DNA of 64,000 bases from Heterostelium album PN500 (taxonomy: Eukaryota; Evosea; Eumycetozoa; Acytosteliales; Acytosteliaceae), in NCBI RefSeq assembly GCF_000004825.1, contig NW_008805078.1, forward strand, positions 1,206,069-1,270,068. The letters are read 5' to 3'. The position numbers and the translations under genes are program-made. Shown in pieces: positions 56,110 to 64,000 of the stretch (position 1 is the first letter of the stretch; each line of letters starts with the position of its first letter). Below the pieces are notes generated by a model. The model was not told the origin of the DNA and searched no databases. It saw nothing but the letters and a program-made list of their open reading frames with translations.

Positions 56110-56262
56110 TTAATATTTGGTCCATTTGCCTTTTGCCTGTATAATAGCTTCCATTCGGTTTGGAAGTGATTCATATAAATGATCAATTAATTGTTGGTCA
56201 ATATCCTCCCATATCTCACAGATCACCTCCATCATATCCGCGCCAGGTGACTGTACATGTGA
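56110..56262 (-). mobile_element. Tc1/mariner transposase C-terminal fragment
   Basis: The minus strand reads VQSPGADMMEVICEIWEDID and then LYESLPNRMEAIIQAKGKWT, KY and stop. That is the typical end of Tc1/mariner transposases, with the QSPDLNPIE-x-LW block and the final (M)PxRxxAVIxAKGGxTKY block. No upstream DDE part, no inverted repeats and no target-site duplication are visible, so it is an old fragment of a DNA transposon of about 45 codons. Confidence 0.8.
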
Positions 56263-56929
56263 TTCTTTACTTTCTTTTTAACTGTAACCCCTTAACCCCT
56301 CAAAAAAATTGAAACAATTGAATTCAAATCAAATGTTTAGGTTTAACACCCAGTAAAATTAAATTTTCAATATCTTTTTTGACAAATGTTTTTTCAATTT
56401 CTTTTACTCACTTATTTTTGTTCATTTTCATCTCCAAATCCGATCTAAACATATTATTATTAATTTAATGTCAATTATATTAATCATATAATAGTAACCT
56501 AACAATAACAAATTATAGTACAATCTAGTTTAAATGTACTCAATGAATGTTTGATGTCATCAACATGTTCATATTGATTCGGATGATTAGGACAATCTTT
56601 GTATACATTTTCAACATTGATGATAATAATAACACCACAACAGCCAATAATGAAATTAATGATAGTAGTAAATAGTAATTAATAATATCAAACTTAAATG
56701 ATATGGGAAGCATGAAGATCATTATTCAACAACAGAGAATGATATCAAACAACACTTTGATAATTATATTAATATCTATTAGAGAGCAACAAAAGTACCA
56801 AGAGATATTATCAATGATAAAGATATACAGTCAATGTTCATTCCAACAAACTCTCAGTCTGATGATATACTCCTCTCACAAATGGGCAATGAATACAAGG
56901 TTAATGTTTCAATTATTTTTGAAATAAAT

Positions 56930-57330
56930 AGATAAATATTATACGTTTATACCCTACATTGACACTATCAAGTGGTGATCAATTACACAATAGCTACTAT
57001 ACTTGAATAATATTTTAGTCTTGCAGTAATATTTTCAATCAATAACTCAACAATCATTCATATACTTGAAATCAATAGAACCAACCTATTCCAATTCTTT
57101 AAATTACCTTGAAAATACACTTTTAAATAGTGAATCAATCACACTTAATAATGGACAATCAATGACAAAACAACATCTATACTTGAAATCAATAGAATGT
57201 GATCAAACATATTCAAATTCATATAATAACCTTGCAATGACTTTCAATTGGTGAATCAATCACACTTAATAATGGACGATCAATGACACAGAGGCAACTA
57301 TATTTGACGTAGTATAAGTTATACATCAAC
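56930..57330 (+). pseudogene. Relic of a TPR-repeat gene
   Basis: At least two nearly identical 120-bp (40-residue) units are seen, reading ESITLNNGQSMTKQHLYLKS and IECDQTYSNSYNNLAMTFNW. Before them are a partial unit (SIEPTYSNSLNYLENTL) and a decayed one (TLSSGDQLHNSYY). This is a TPR-like helix pair with a long Asn-rich loop. Stops and shifts break the frame between units, and no start or end of a gene is visible. The similarity between units in DNA shows recent unit duplication before decay. Confidence 0.6.
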
Positions 57331-57504
57331 ATCAATGACTATAATAAATTTGTTTCGGTAAAACACTGTAAATTTTATCAACATCAAATTGTACTTAATA
57401 AGTAAATGTCAAACCTTTTCATTAAGCTCCAAAAGTGTATTCAACATTTTAAGATACAATAATTAAATTGGAAAACATTTGATATCAAACTTTAACTTTC
57501 TATC

Positions 57505-57829
57505 TCAACCATACCCTTTAGACACTGTAATATTTGATTGAATATATTGATTTAACATATGAAGTAATGATTCTATGTTCTTTGGACCCTGATCTAAAAA
57601 TCGATGAATTAGGTAAATTAATTGTGTGTGATATAATATAACCAAATCCAATCATATCTGGGCATGTCTTGCTGTTAGATCAAACTTTCGAGATAAACTT
57701 TTATACTCCACCTCCTCTGTTAGTATACTCCCAATACGTGATATCAAACCACAAGTTGCTGCAAGTCGGTCCTTTATTTCGGACAATGATACGCATTCTC
57801 TTTGGCATACCCATTTCATCTATTGACAT
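57505..57829 (-). pseudogene. Possible two-exon gene relic, family unknown
   Basis: On the minus strand, ATG at 57829 starts MSIDEMGMPKRMRIIV. After a one-base shift the text goes on coherently as IKDRLAATCGLISRIGSILT, EEVEYKSLSRKFDLTARHAQ. After a stretch that ends in TTTTTAG comes DQGPKNIESLLHMLNQYIQS, NITVSKGYG and a stop at 57505. The expected donor (GTATGA) is ATATGA here. The coding-like composition in an AT-rich region and the intron-like gap suggest a dead gene. I do not recognise the protein. Confidence 0.4.
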
Positions 57830-58039
57830 TTTTGTTATTATTATAATGTTTGAAAGACATTCTTTAAATATAGTTGATTTTTTAAAGATTTATTATTATA
57901 TCAACCTATATTTAGTAATTTAAAATAAAAAATAATTAATTTTAAAAAAAATTACTAAAGGTTGATTTTCAAATAAAGATAAGAGTTTTATTTTAAAATA
58001 TATTTTTATATTTATTATTGAATTATATTTGATATCTGA

Positions 58040-58440
58040 TAATCGAACTCTGCATGTATCGTACCCTGGCCACATTATATTATCAAAACCGCGAAATTTC
58101 GTGAAAATTTTCTTTTCTAAAACTTCTTTCAATCGACCAGTAAAATTTCTATTTTTAACATCTTCACAATGAAAGTATTCTTTCAGGTCGATGATGATGC
58201 CGCTTAACCGTTCAATTGAGCATGTGTTACGGGTGGCTAACTCCATTGTTGATGACTCAAACTTCTAAAGAAGCACACTGTAGTCGTCAAGCATATCCAT
58301 TTCTTTTTCATTCATGAGTAACTCTGACTGATCCAATAAAATCTGATCGATATAGACCTTTAGCTCCAAGTATCGGATGACCATTTGATATACATAGGTC
58401 CAACGGGTAGGACAGCTGAGTAGTACCTTATACTTTTTGG
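58040..58440 (-). mobile_element. hAT-type transposase fragment
   Basis: The minus strand reads VLLSCPTRWTYVYQMVIRYL (the CxTRWNSTYxMLxRxLEL block of hAT transposases) and then IDQILLDQSELLMNEKEMDM, LDDYSVLL, a stop, and KFESSTMELATRNTCSIERL, SGIIIDLKEYFH (the LLxPFExATxxLSxxxxPT block). It is a middle piece of a hAT DNA transposase with at least one stop. Neither the zinc finger nor the C-terminal dimerisation block is visible. Confidence 0.65.
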
Positions 58441-59040
58441 ACTTTGTTTCCTCTGCGGTGAGTGGTGAAAAATAAAAAAAATTTTTTGGGGTTAAACAAT
58501 TAAATTTTTTTATTTAATTTTTTTTATTTAATTATACATATAAGTACTCTGAGAGGACCACCATTAAGAATTCAAAATTGCATAATTTAACTACCACTTC
58601 CATATTTAATTCATGAAATGAGTAGTCAACATCTTCACCTTTTACATGAACTCCTCTGTAATGATATTTTAATATGATATCATATCTGGAAAATTCCCTC
58701 GTAGAAATACTCTAATGGATACAAAGTTCAAGATGATAACTTATTAAAAATATTTGAATAAAAAATAAATAAAAAAAATTTTCATTTTAAAAAATTTTTT
58801 TTTTTGTTTTTTTGTGATTTGTGCTTTTTTGACCGTTTTTGTCATGGAAATTAAAATGTTAGTTTTTTTTTGATTTTTTTCATATTGAATATTATTAAAA
58901 TAATAAATAATAAATAAATTATAATTATTATAAATAAATAATTAATTATTATTATTTATTTGTTATAATTATAATTTTATATATTTAATAAATAAATTAT
59001 ATATTATTATAATATTATATAGAAAGCCAAAAAAAAAAAA
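58441..59040. other. AT-rich upstream region of the first B-box gene
   Basis: 600 bp. The last 200 are almost pure A/T with palindromic TAATTATTATAA-type runs and end in a poly-A stretch directly at the ATG (59041). Nothing else is seen. Confidence 0.5.
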
Positions 59041-60957
59041 ATGTCAAATTTATACAACAGTTATTCATCTAGTATATTATCTATTGAAGATACCGACTAC
59101 AAATGTAGTAAGCACAAACTACCGAAGGACTGCCTATGCTTGGATTGCAATTCGATCATGTGTGCAAAGTGCGCGTTCACCAAACACAAGAATCACAAAT
59201 CCTACTCGATCGGGCAGATTCGTCGGAGCTTGAAGTCCTCTCTGCCCATCGATAGCAATTCATCACCGAGTCAACAAAACAAACAAGACCGAGATGCACA
59301 CGCTGAATTGGGTAATGACGACTCTGACTCTGGCTCCGACTTTGACGAAGACGAAAACAACAATCTGCCGCTCATAAGTGGTCGATTCATCAAGATCTGG
59401 GAGAATTTCAAGAAAAATTCGCAAACGTACAATGCGTTGAACAAAACAATAGATGAGATCCAGGATTACTTTGGGGAGATTCACGATCTCATGATAGTAC
59501 AGGAGCATCGTCTGAAGAAATCATTTGTGGACCACATCGACGTAATCCAAAATAGTATCGATGGTATGGTTAAAGAACTGCGCAATTTAATCACAATATA
59601 CAACGTTGCAAATCCATCACCTCCCAACTCCAAGTCAAGCGACGATGCCAAGGTATCAATCGAAAAGATCTCGTTCGAAAAATACACCACCCGAAATATA
59701 ATGGATTCTATCAGTAAATCTAGTTCTATAAGAGAGTTTATCAGTGCGAATAGCCATTCATTGTTTGCAGATACCAATCCACTGAGTCGGAACAATAACA
59801 ACTCAATGGTCGATCCCGAAATACTGAAAGATGAAGATCACAGGAATTACTTTATTTTGGATCAGATCCTCAGACACCACAAGGCATTTGGAAACTCTGA
59901 AAGCGACGGCAATCAAGACACTGACATTACCACCCAGCGACTTTTAAATACGAAAATGATTCCCAACAAAGAAATAACCAAACAGATCTGCGAGTTAATT
60001 CCACAGCTAGTGAGGATAAGCGATGAACTGATGGTTCCTCATCTCTTCTGTCCGAGTCCCAACACTGTTACATTGGTGGATCTCTCGAAGGACATCATGG
60101 TATCGACCAACAGCTCGCAACAGACCTATGGCGATGGTCTGATCAACTCGATAGCAACAACACCGGACTTTGTATACATATTCGGTGGATCAGATTACCA
60201 ACATTCCAACGGTTATCAGCGATATTCGATCAACGAAGAGAAGTGGGAGAAGATCACATCCCAGGAGATGGACGGTGGCAGATTGATTTCGGCGTGTTAC
60301 GATCATAAGGACAGTATCTACCTATTCAACGGATTCGGTAGAAAAGATACAAAGATAGATCGATTCGATATCAATAAAAAGACCTTTCATAGACTCGGCG
60401 AGATTGCCAACACCAACAACTATCAGGTATTCTCCTATTACTACAAAGATGCAATCTACACAATGACAGCGGTGTCAAAGAAGATATTAAGATTAACCTT
60501 GACAGGAAATGGCCAGGCAGCTGCCAACAATCCAGAGAATGAAGGCAAATCGGATATTACCACTAGTTCCGGCGAACCAGATAATTATTTTACGATTACA
60601 GAACACATTGTTTCCGATAAATTGATCAATTCAACTGCGCACTGCATCGATGAGGAGAAAGGTGATATCTATATACACACGGATGACAACAAGTTTTGGG
60701 TGGTCAATCTTGGCACCAGGGAATTTAAACCACTTCAGTACATCAACACACAGATCAAATTCAAACACTATTGCTCCATGGTATTCTATAGGGATTCGAT
60801 CAACCAATCATTTATTTATTTTATCGGAGGCAAATCGTATTCCAACTATCGATACAATACTTCAAAGAATCAATGGGATCAGATTCTAACTGAAGATACT
60901 ATGCATAGAGGTGGATGGCCATCAACATTAATAAAAAAAACAAAAACAGAAATTTAA
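59041..60957 (+). CDS. B-box zinc-finger protein with coiled coil and kelch-like beta-propeller
   Basis: 638 residues, single exon. A B-box type 2 finger uses C22, H25, C33, C36, C41, C44, H49 and H52. A predicted coiled coil (about 115-185) follows an acidic Asp/Glu/Ser loop. The C-terminal half (about 330-630) has kelch-like beta-propeller blades, for example DFVYIFGGSDYQHSNGYQRY, DSIYLFNGFGRKDTKIDRFD and SFIYFIGGKSYSNYRYNTSK. The layout is like TRIM proteins without a RING and matches a family expanded in dictyostelids. Codon use is clearly less AT-rich than in its paralogue at 61,765, so the two have drifted apart. The function is not known; a scaffold or binding role is inferred. Confidence 0.88.
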   Translation: MSNLYNSYSSSILSIEDTDYKCSKHKLPKDCLCLDCNSIMCAKCAFTKHKNHKSYSIGQIRRSLKSSLPIDSNSSPSQQNKQDRDAHAELGNDDSDSGSDFDEDENNNLPLISGRFIKIWENFKKNSQTYNALNKTIDEIQDYFGEIHDLMIVQEHRLKKSFVDHIDVIQNSIDGMVKELRNLITIYNVANPSPPNSKSSDDAKVSIEKISFEKYTTRNIMDSISKSSSIREFISANSHSLFADTNPLSRNNNNSMVDPEILKDEDHRNYFILDQILRHHKAFGNSESDGNQDTDITTQRLLNTKMIPNKEITKQICELIPQLVRISDELMVPHLFCPSPNTVTLVDLSKDIMVSTNSSQQTYGDGLINSIATTPDFVYIFGGSDYQHSNGYQRYSINEEKWEKITSQEMDGGRLISACYDHKDSIYLFNGFGRKDTKIDRFDINKKTFHRLGEIANTNNYQVFSYYYKDAIYTMTAVSKKILRLTLTGNGQAAANNPENEGKSDITTSSGEPDNYFTITEHIVSDKLINSTAHCIDEEKGDIYIHTDDNKFWVVNLGTREFKPLQYINTQIKFKHYCSMVFYRDSINQSFIYFIGGKSYSNYRYNTSKNQWDQILTEDTMHRGGWPSTLIKKTKTEI

Positions 60958-61764
60958 ATTTTATAACATTTGTATGAACTTATAATACTTTTGAACAATT
61001 TTTTTTTTTTTTAACTTTTTTAATAAAAATTAAATCATATTTAAACATTGAATACAATTGTATTATTGTTGACAAACCAATTGACAGGAAACAAAGTCTT
61101 GATAAATCTGATACTGACATACAAGCTATTGGGTTTGCGGCAATATTGACTAAGTTTGACTAAAAAATTAATAGTATACTATATTCATACTCAAGAACAA
61201 TAACTGTAATTTCGAGATCAAATATTATCAAAAGGAGATGTGTTACCGTAATAATTGAAATCACTAGAATTTGAAAGAGATTCAATCAAATATTGTCATA
61301 GGATGTGTTCTATTACCTAGAATTAAGATAGAATTAAGAGAAAAGTTTTGACAACTCTTAGAGTTTTATTTTGGTTTAATTGCCAACCATTACCAAAGAG
61401 TAGTTTGTTTTACTTTAAAATAGTAATGAATGGACTTTTGGTAGATTTGGAAGTGCATTAATTAACTTATTATTCTTTAATTTTATTTTATTGATATTTT
61501 TAATTTTTATAGATTGATTTTATAAGATATTTCTGTAGATTTTTTAATTATTTTACAAAATTCTTGATCACAAAAGAAAATCTATTAAATTTTATTTATA
61601 AAATCCCAAAAACATAGAACTGATGGTTTATATAAACTGTTCATTGAACAGTTGATTTTTTAGTCTGATAGATTCATTCTTGGTCGTTAACATATATAAT
61701 TATTACTATATAGATAAAAGTTATAATTCAATTATTTTTTAATCATATTATATATTTTATAATC
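60958..61764. other. Intergenic, 807 bp
   Basis: AT-rich spacer between the two B-box genes. No gene or repeat recognised. The last 100 bp contain the ATATAA-rich leader of the second gene. Confidence 0.5.
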
Positions 61765-63462
61765 ATGCAGTTAACAAAGTATCATTGCGCAGAACACGAT
61801 AATAGACAACATGAGTTTATTTGTTATCAATGTAATAGTTTGATGTGTTCAAGATGCATAGTGACCCACAGCAACGAACACCCTGATCATTCACTACAAT
61901 ATGAACATATCGACGACATCAGACAATCTTTAAATAATTTATATCCAACAGACTCTGATAATAACAACAACACCAATAATAATAATAATAATAATGATAC
62001 AGAGAGTAAATTCAATAAAAATGTAAGATTTACAATCAATTCATTGTGGAGATCATTAAAAACATCTTCATCGAAATATCAATCATTATCAACATCAGAA
62101 AGTGATATCACACAACACTTTGATCAGTTACGTCAGTATATAAATAATGAAGAGCAAAAATTAAAACAATCAATCACCAACGATAAAGATACAGTATTTA
62201 ATCAAATGGATAATGATTTAAATCATTTGAAACATATTGTTAATATCGTTAGTCTAAATAATAAATTACAAAACGATAATAATAATAATCAATGTAAAGA
62301 GGAAGAAGAAGAAGAAGATGTCAATACTTCAGCAATGATCGAATCAATAGCATCCAGTTCATCAGTACAATCATTCATCAAAGACAATAGACAATCTTTA
62401 CAACTGGTCAGTCAAAGTAATAATGATATCGAGGATAGTCTCAGACAAAACAATAATTCAAAATCAACATTATTATTAGATGTTATTTATAACTATAATA
62501 ATCAATTCAAAACAAAAACAACAGATAACAAAAATAATAATAATAATCTAGTATCTTCATATGAAGTAACAACAAAACCAATTGATTTCGAACCATTGAA
62601 TTCAATGATCGAACAATCAATCAAACTTACAAAAATAGAACCTTCAACCTATATTCTATCAACACACAGAGCAAAAGGAGCAACACTCATCAACCTATCC
62701 AATAACAGCACCGCCGAAGAAATCAAAGCCGATTTCGATTTCTTTGGTACATTCCAATCAGTGGTTACCGTTGGTGAATATATCTATATATTCGGTCCGG
62801 GTGACAATCCAAACAAATGGATGAAATTCTCGATTAAAACGAAATCCATTGAACATATCGGTGAAATCGAGGGAGAAGACCACTGTTTTTACAAATCGGT
62901 TTGCTACGACGGCCTAGATCATATTTATTTGATAAGTGGCCGAGAGTTCAGTGAATCCGACCAGACCTACTCTGCCAGAATGGATAGACTCAACATCAAT
63001 ACAATGAAAATCGAAAGATGTCCAGATCTTCCGGAGCTCTGTGGTTACCAAGTATCTTCGATGATCTACAACGGTCAGCTATACTCATTGAGTATGAAAA
63101 ACAGTTGGTTGTATCAATACGATTTGGCAACCAGCAAAGCATTACCAGAGTATTATAATTATATAAAGGCATTCTCAGCATGCCACGACAACAATGGTAA
63201 TTTCTATATTTTCGATGAAGAAGAAAAAAGATTCGCCAGATTCAACGTTGAAACCAAAGAAGTAACCGAACTCAGCTTTGTTGAACCCCACGATGCTTAT
63301 TTGATGTACCATAGAGAATCACCAACATCAAGCTTTATCTATTCGATGGGTGGTAATCATGGTAATTTCAAATATTCGATAGAGGAGAACCGATCCGAAC
63401 CATTCTATCCAAATGACAAATTAGATAGAATTTGTTGTGCGTCTGCAGTAATTAAATTTTAA
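61765..63462 (+). CDS. B-box zinc-finger / kelch-like protein, paralogue 2
   Basis: 565 residues, single exon. The B-box uses C8, H11, C20, C23, C28, C31, H35 and H39 or H42 (YHCAEHDNRQHEFICYQC). An Asn-run linker is followed by a coiled coil (about 100-170) that holds SESDITQHFDQLRQYINNEE. The C-terminal beta-propeller has blades such as EYIYIFGPGDNPNKWMKFSI, DHIYLISGREFSESDQ and SFIYSMGGNHGNFKYS. The plan equals that of the gene at 59,041, in tandem and on the same strand, so the pair arose by duplication. Homopolymer Asn and Glu runs make it more typical of AT-biased dictyostelid genes. Confidence 0.88.
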   Translation: MQLTKYHCAEHDNRQHEFICYQCNSLMCSRCIVTHSNEHPDHSLQYEHIDDIRQSLNNLYPTDSDNNNNTNNNNNNNDTESKFNKNVRFTINSLWRSLKTSSSKYQSLSTSESDITQHFDQLRQYINNEEQKLKQSITNDKDTVFNQMDNDLNHLKHIVNIVSLNNKLQNDNNNNQCKEEEEEEDVNTSAMIESIASSSSVQSFIKDNRQSLQLVSQSNNDIEDSLRQNNNSKSTLLLDVIYNYNNQFKTKTTDNKNNNNNLVSSYEVTTKPIDFEPLNSMIEQSIKLTKIEPSTYILSTHRAKGATLINLSNNSTAEEIKADFDFFGTFQSVVTVGEYIYIFGPGDNPNKWMKFSIKTKSIEHIGEIEGEDHCFYKSVCYDGLDHIYLISGREFSESDQTYSARMDRLNINTMKIERCPDLPELCGYQVSSMIYNGQLYSLSMKNSWLYQYDLATSKALPEYYNYIKAFSACHDNNGNFYIFDEEEKRFARFNVETKEVTELSFVEPHDAYLMYHRESPTSSFIYSMGGNHGNFKYSIEENRSEPFYPNDKLDRICCASAVIKF

Positions 63463-63562
63463 ACATTTATAATTAGATTGCGAAAGTTATTAAATTAATA
63501 TAATATATAGTTTTAGATATTATTACACAGTACATAAAATTTTTTATTTATTGTGCAAACTA

Positions 63563-64000
63563 CTATTCACAGTTGGAATGATTTCCTGATTCAATTGACT
63601 CTTTTTCTCCAAAAATAATCCAATTTAGACAATTTCCAAGACACGGAGATTTAGAAACTAAGGAACCAACGCACTTGCACACATAATTTAGGAATTGGTA
63701 TTCAATTGGAATGCAGATATCGCTGTTGGGAAACAATAGTTTAAGTAACCCTATTGACCAATTCATGCAGTTGTTGTTCAAGGCACTGAATTTAAATGTA
63801 TTACTATATCTGTCTGCAGTTTTCATGACTAATTCTAATGATTGGTTACTAGATCCTATTAATATTCTTGTTATAATATTCTTTGATGATTCATTAAACT
63901 TTTCAAAATGAAACCCCATAACACCATTCTTGTTTTTTAAATGGAATACCATTTTGATGTTTTGACTTTCCAAAAGAATTGTCCAATGGTAAATAAAATC
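63563..64000 (-). CDS. Unknown protein, 5' partial (possible Cys-His hydrolase-like fold)
   Basis: The frame is open to the window edge, so the start lies beyond 64000. The 145 visible residues begin DFIYHWTILLESQNIKMVFH and contain ALNNNCMNWSIGLLKLLFPN, ending in GNHSNCE. A His-Trp pair in a beta strand followed about 80 residues later by NNCxNW is the pattern of PPPDE- and LRAT-like papain-fold proteins (catalytic His and Cys). This is a hint only. Several further Cys lie in the C-terminal third (YVCKCVGSL, PCLGNC). Confidence 0.5.
   Translation of the reverse strand, partial: DFIYHWTILLESQNIKMVFHLKNKNGVMGFHFEKFNESSKNIITRILIGSSNQSLELVMKTADRYSNTFKFSALNNNCMNWSIGLLKLLFPNSDICIPIEYQFLNYVCKCVGSLVSKSPCLGNCLNWIIFGEKESIESGNHSNCE

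Overview
The window is nuclear DNA of a social amoeba (Dictyostelia), probably not D. discoideum itself. The evidence is AT-rich intergenic DNA with less AT-rich exons, short AT-rich GT-AG introns, Asn/Gln/Thr homopolymer runs, and several lineage-specific families: FNIP-repeat proteins with F-box-like N-termini, Dicty_CTDC Cys-rich matrix repeats, IPT/TIG-EGF surface proteins and B-box/kelch-like proteins. Exon joins were worked out by eye from splice signals and reading phase, so junctions could be off by a base or two.

1-24,950 is mostly conserved single-copy genes. In order they are a SHI/LRP1-like zinc-finger protein (5' end off the window), a Ser/Thr-rich GPI-type surface protein, the 40S assembly factor TSR1, an intron-containing tRNA-Thr(AGT), an ankyrin protein, an actin gene relic, a Cys-rich matrix protein, a mitochondrial TPR-like protein, an AIFM2/FSP1-like oxidoreductase, a C-type-lectin/IPT-TIG/EGF membrane protein, a thioredoxin, a TARBP1/TRM3-type tRNA 2'-O-ribose methyltransferase and tubulin cofactor B.

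25,250-31,560 is a tandem FNIP cluster: two whole genes, one 5'-truncated copy and one multiply broken copy. 32,200-46,100 holds two micro-genes, a RhoGAP protein, a GTPase-RING gene split by a frameshift, another FNIP gene, a C2-TPR-PH-PH protein ending in a CaaX box, and ribosomal protein S5 (uS7).

47,180-55,830 is a young segmental duplication: three copies of an F-box/LRR-like gene in +,-,+ order, two tiny secreted Cys-rich peptide genes between the head-to-head copies, a relic of the 3' end of rps5, and scattered gene scraps. 56,100-58,450 is a graveyard with Tc1/mariner and hAT transposase fragments, a TPR-repeat relic and an unidentified two-exon relic. 59,041-63,462 carries two B-box/kelch-like paralogues, and the window ends inside a possible Cys-His hydrolase-like gene.

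Nothing here is a clear operon or defence system. The best candidates for undescribed biology are the small secreted peptide family, the GTPase-RING fusion, the C2-TPR-PH-PH-CaaX protein and the three-exon micro-gene.
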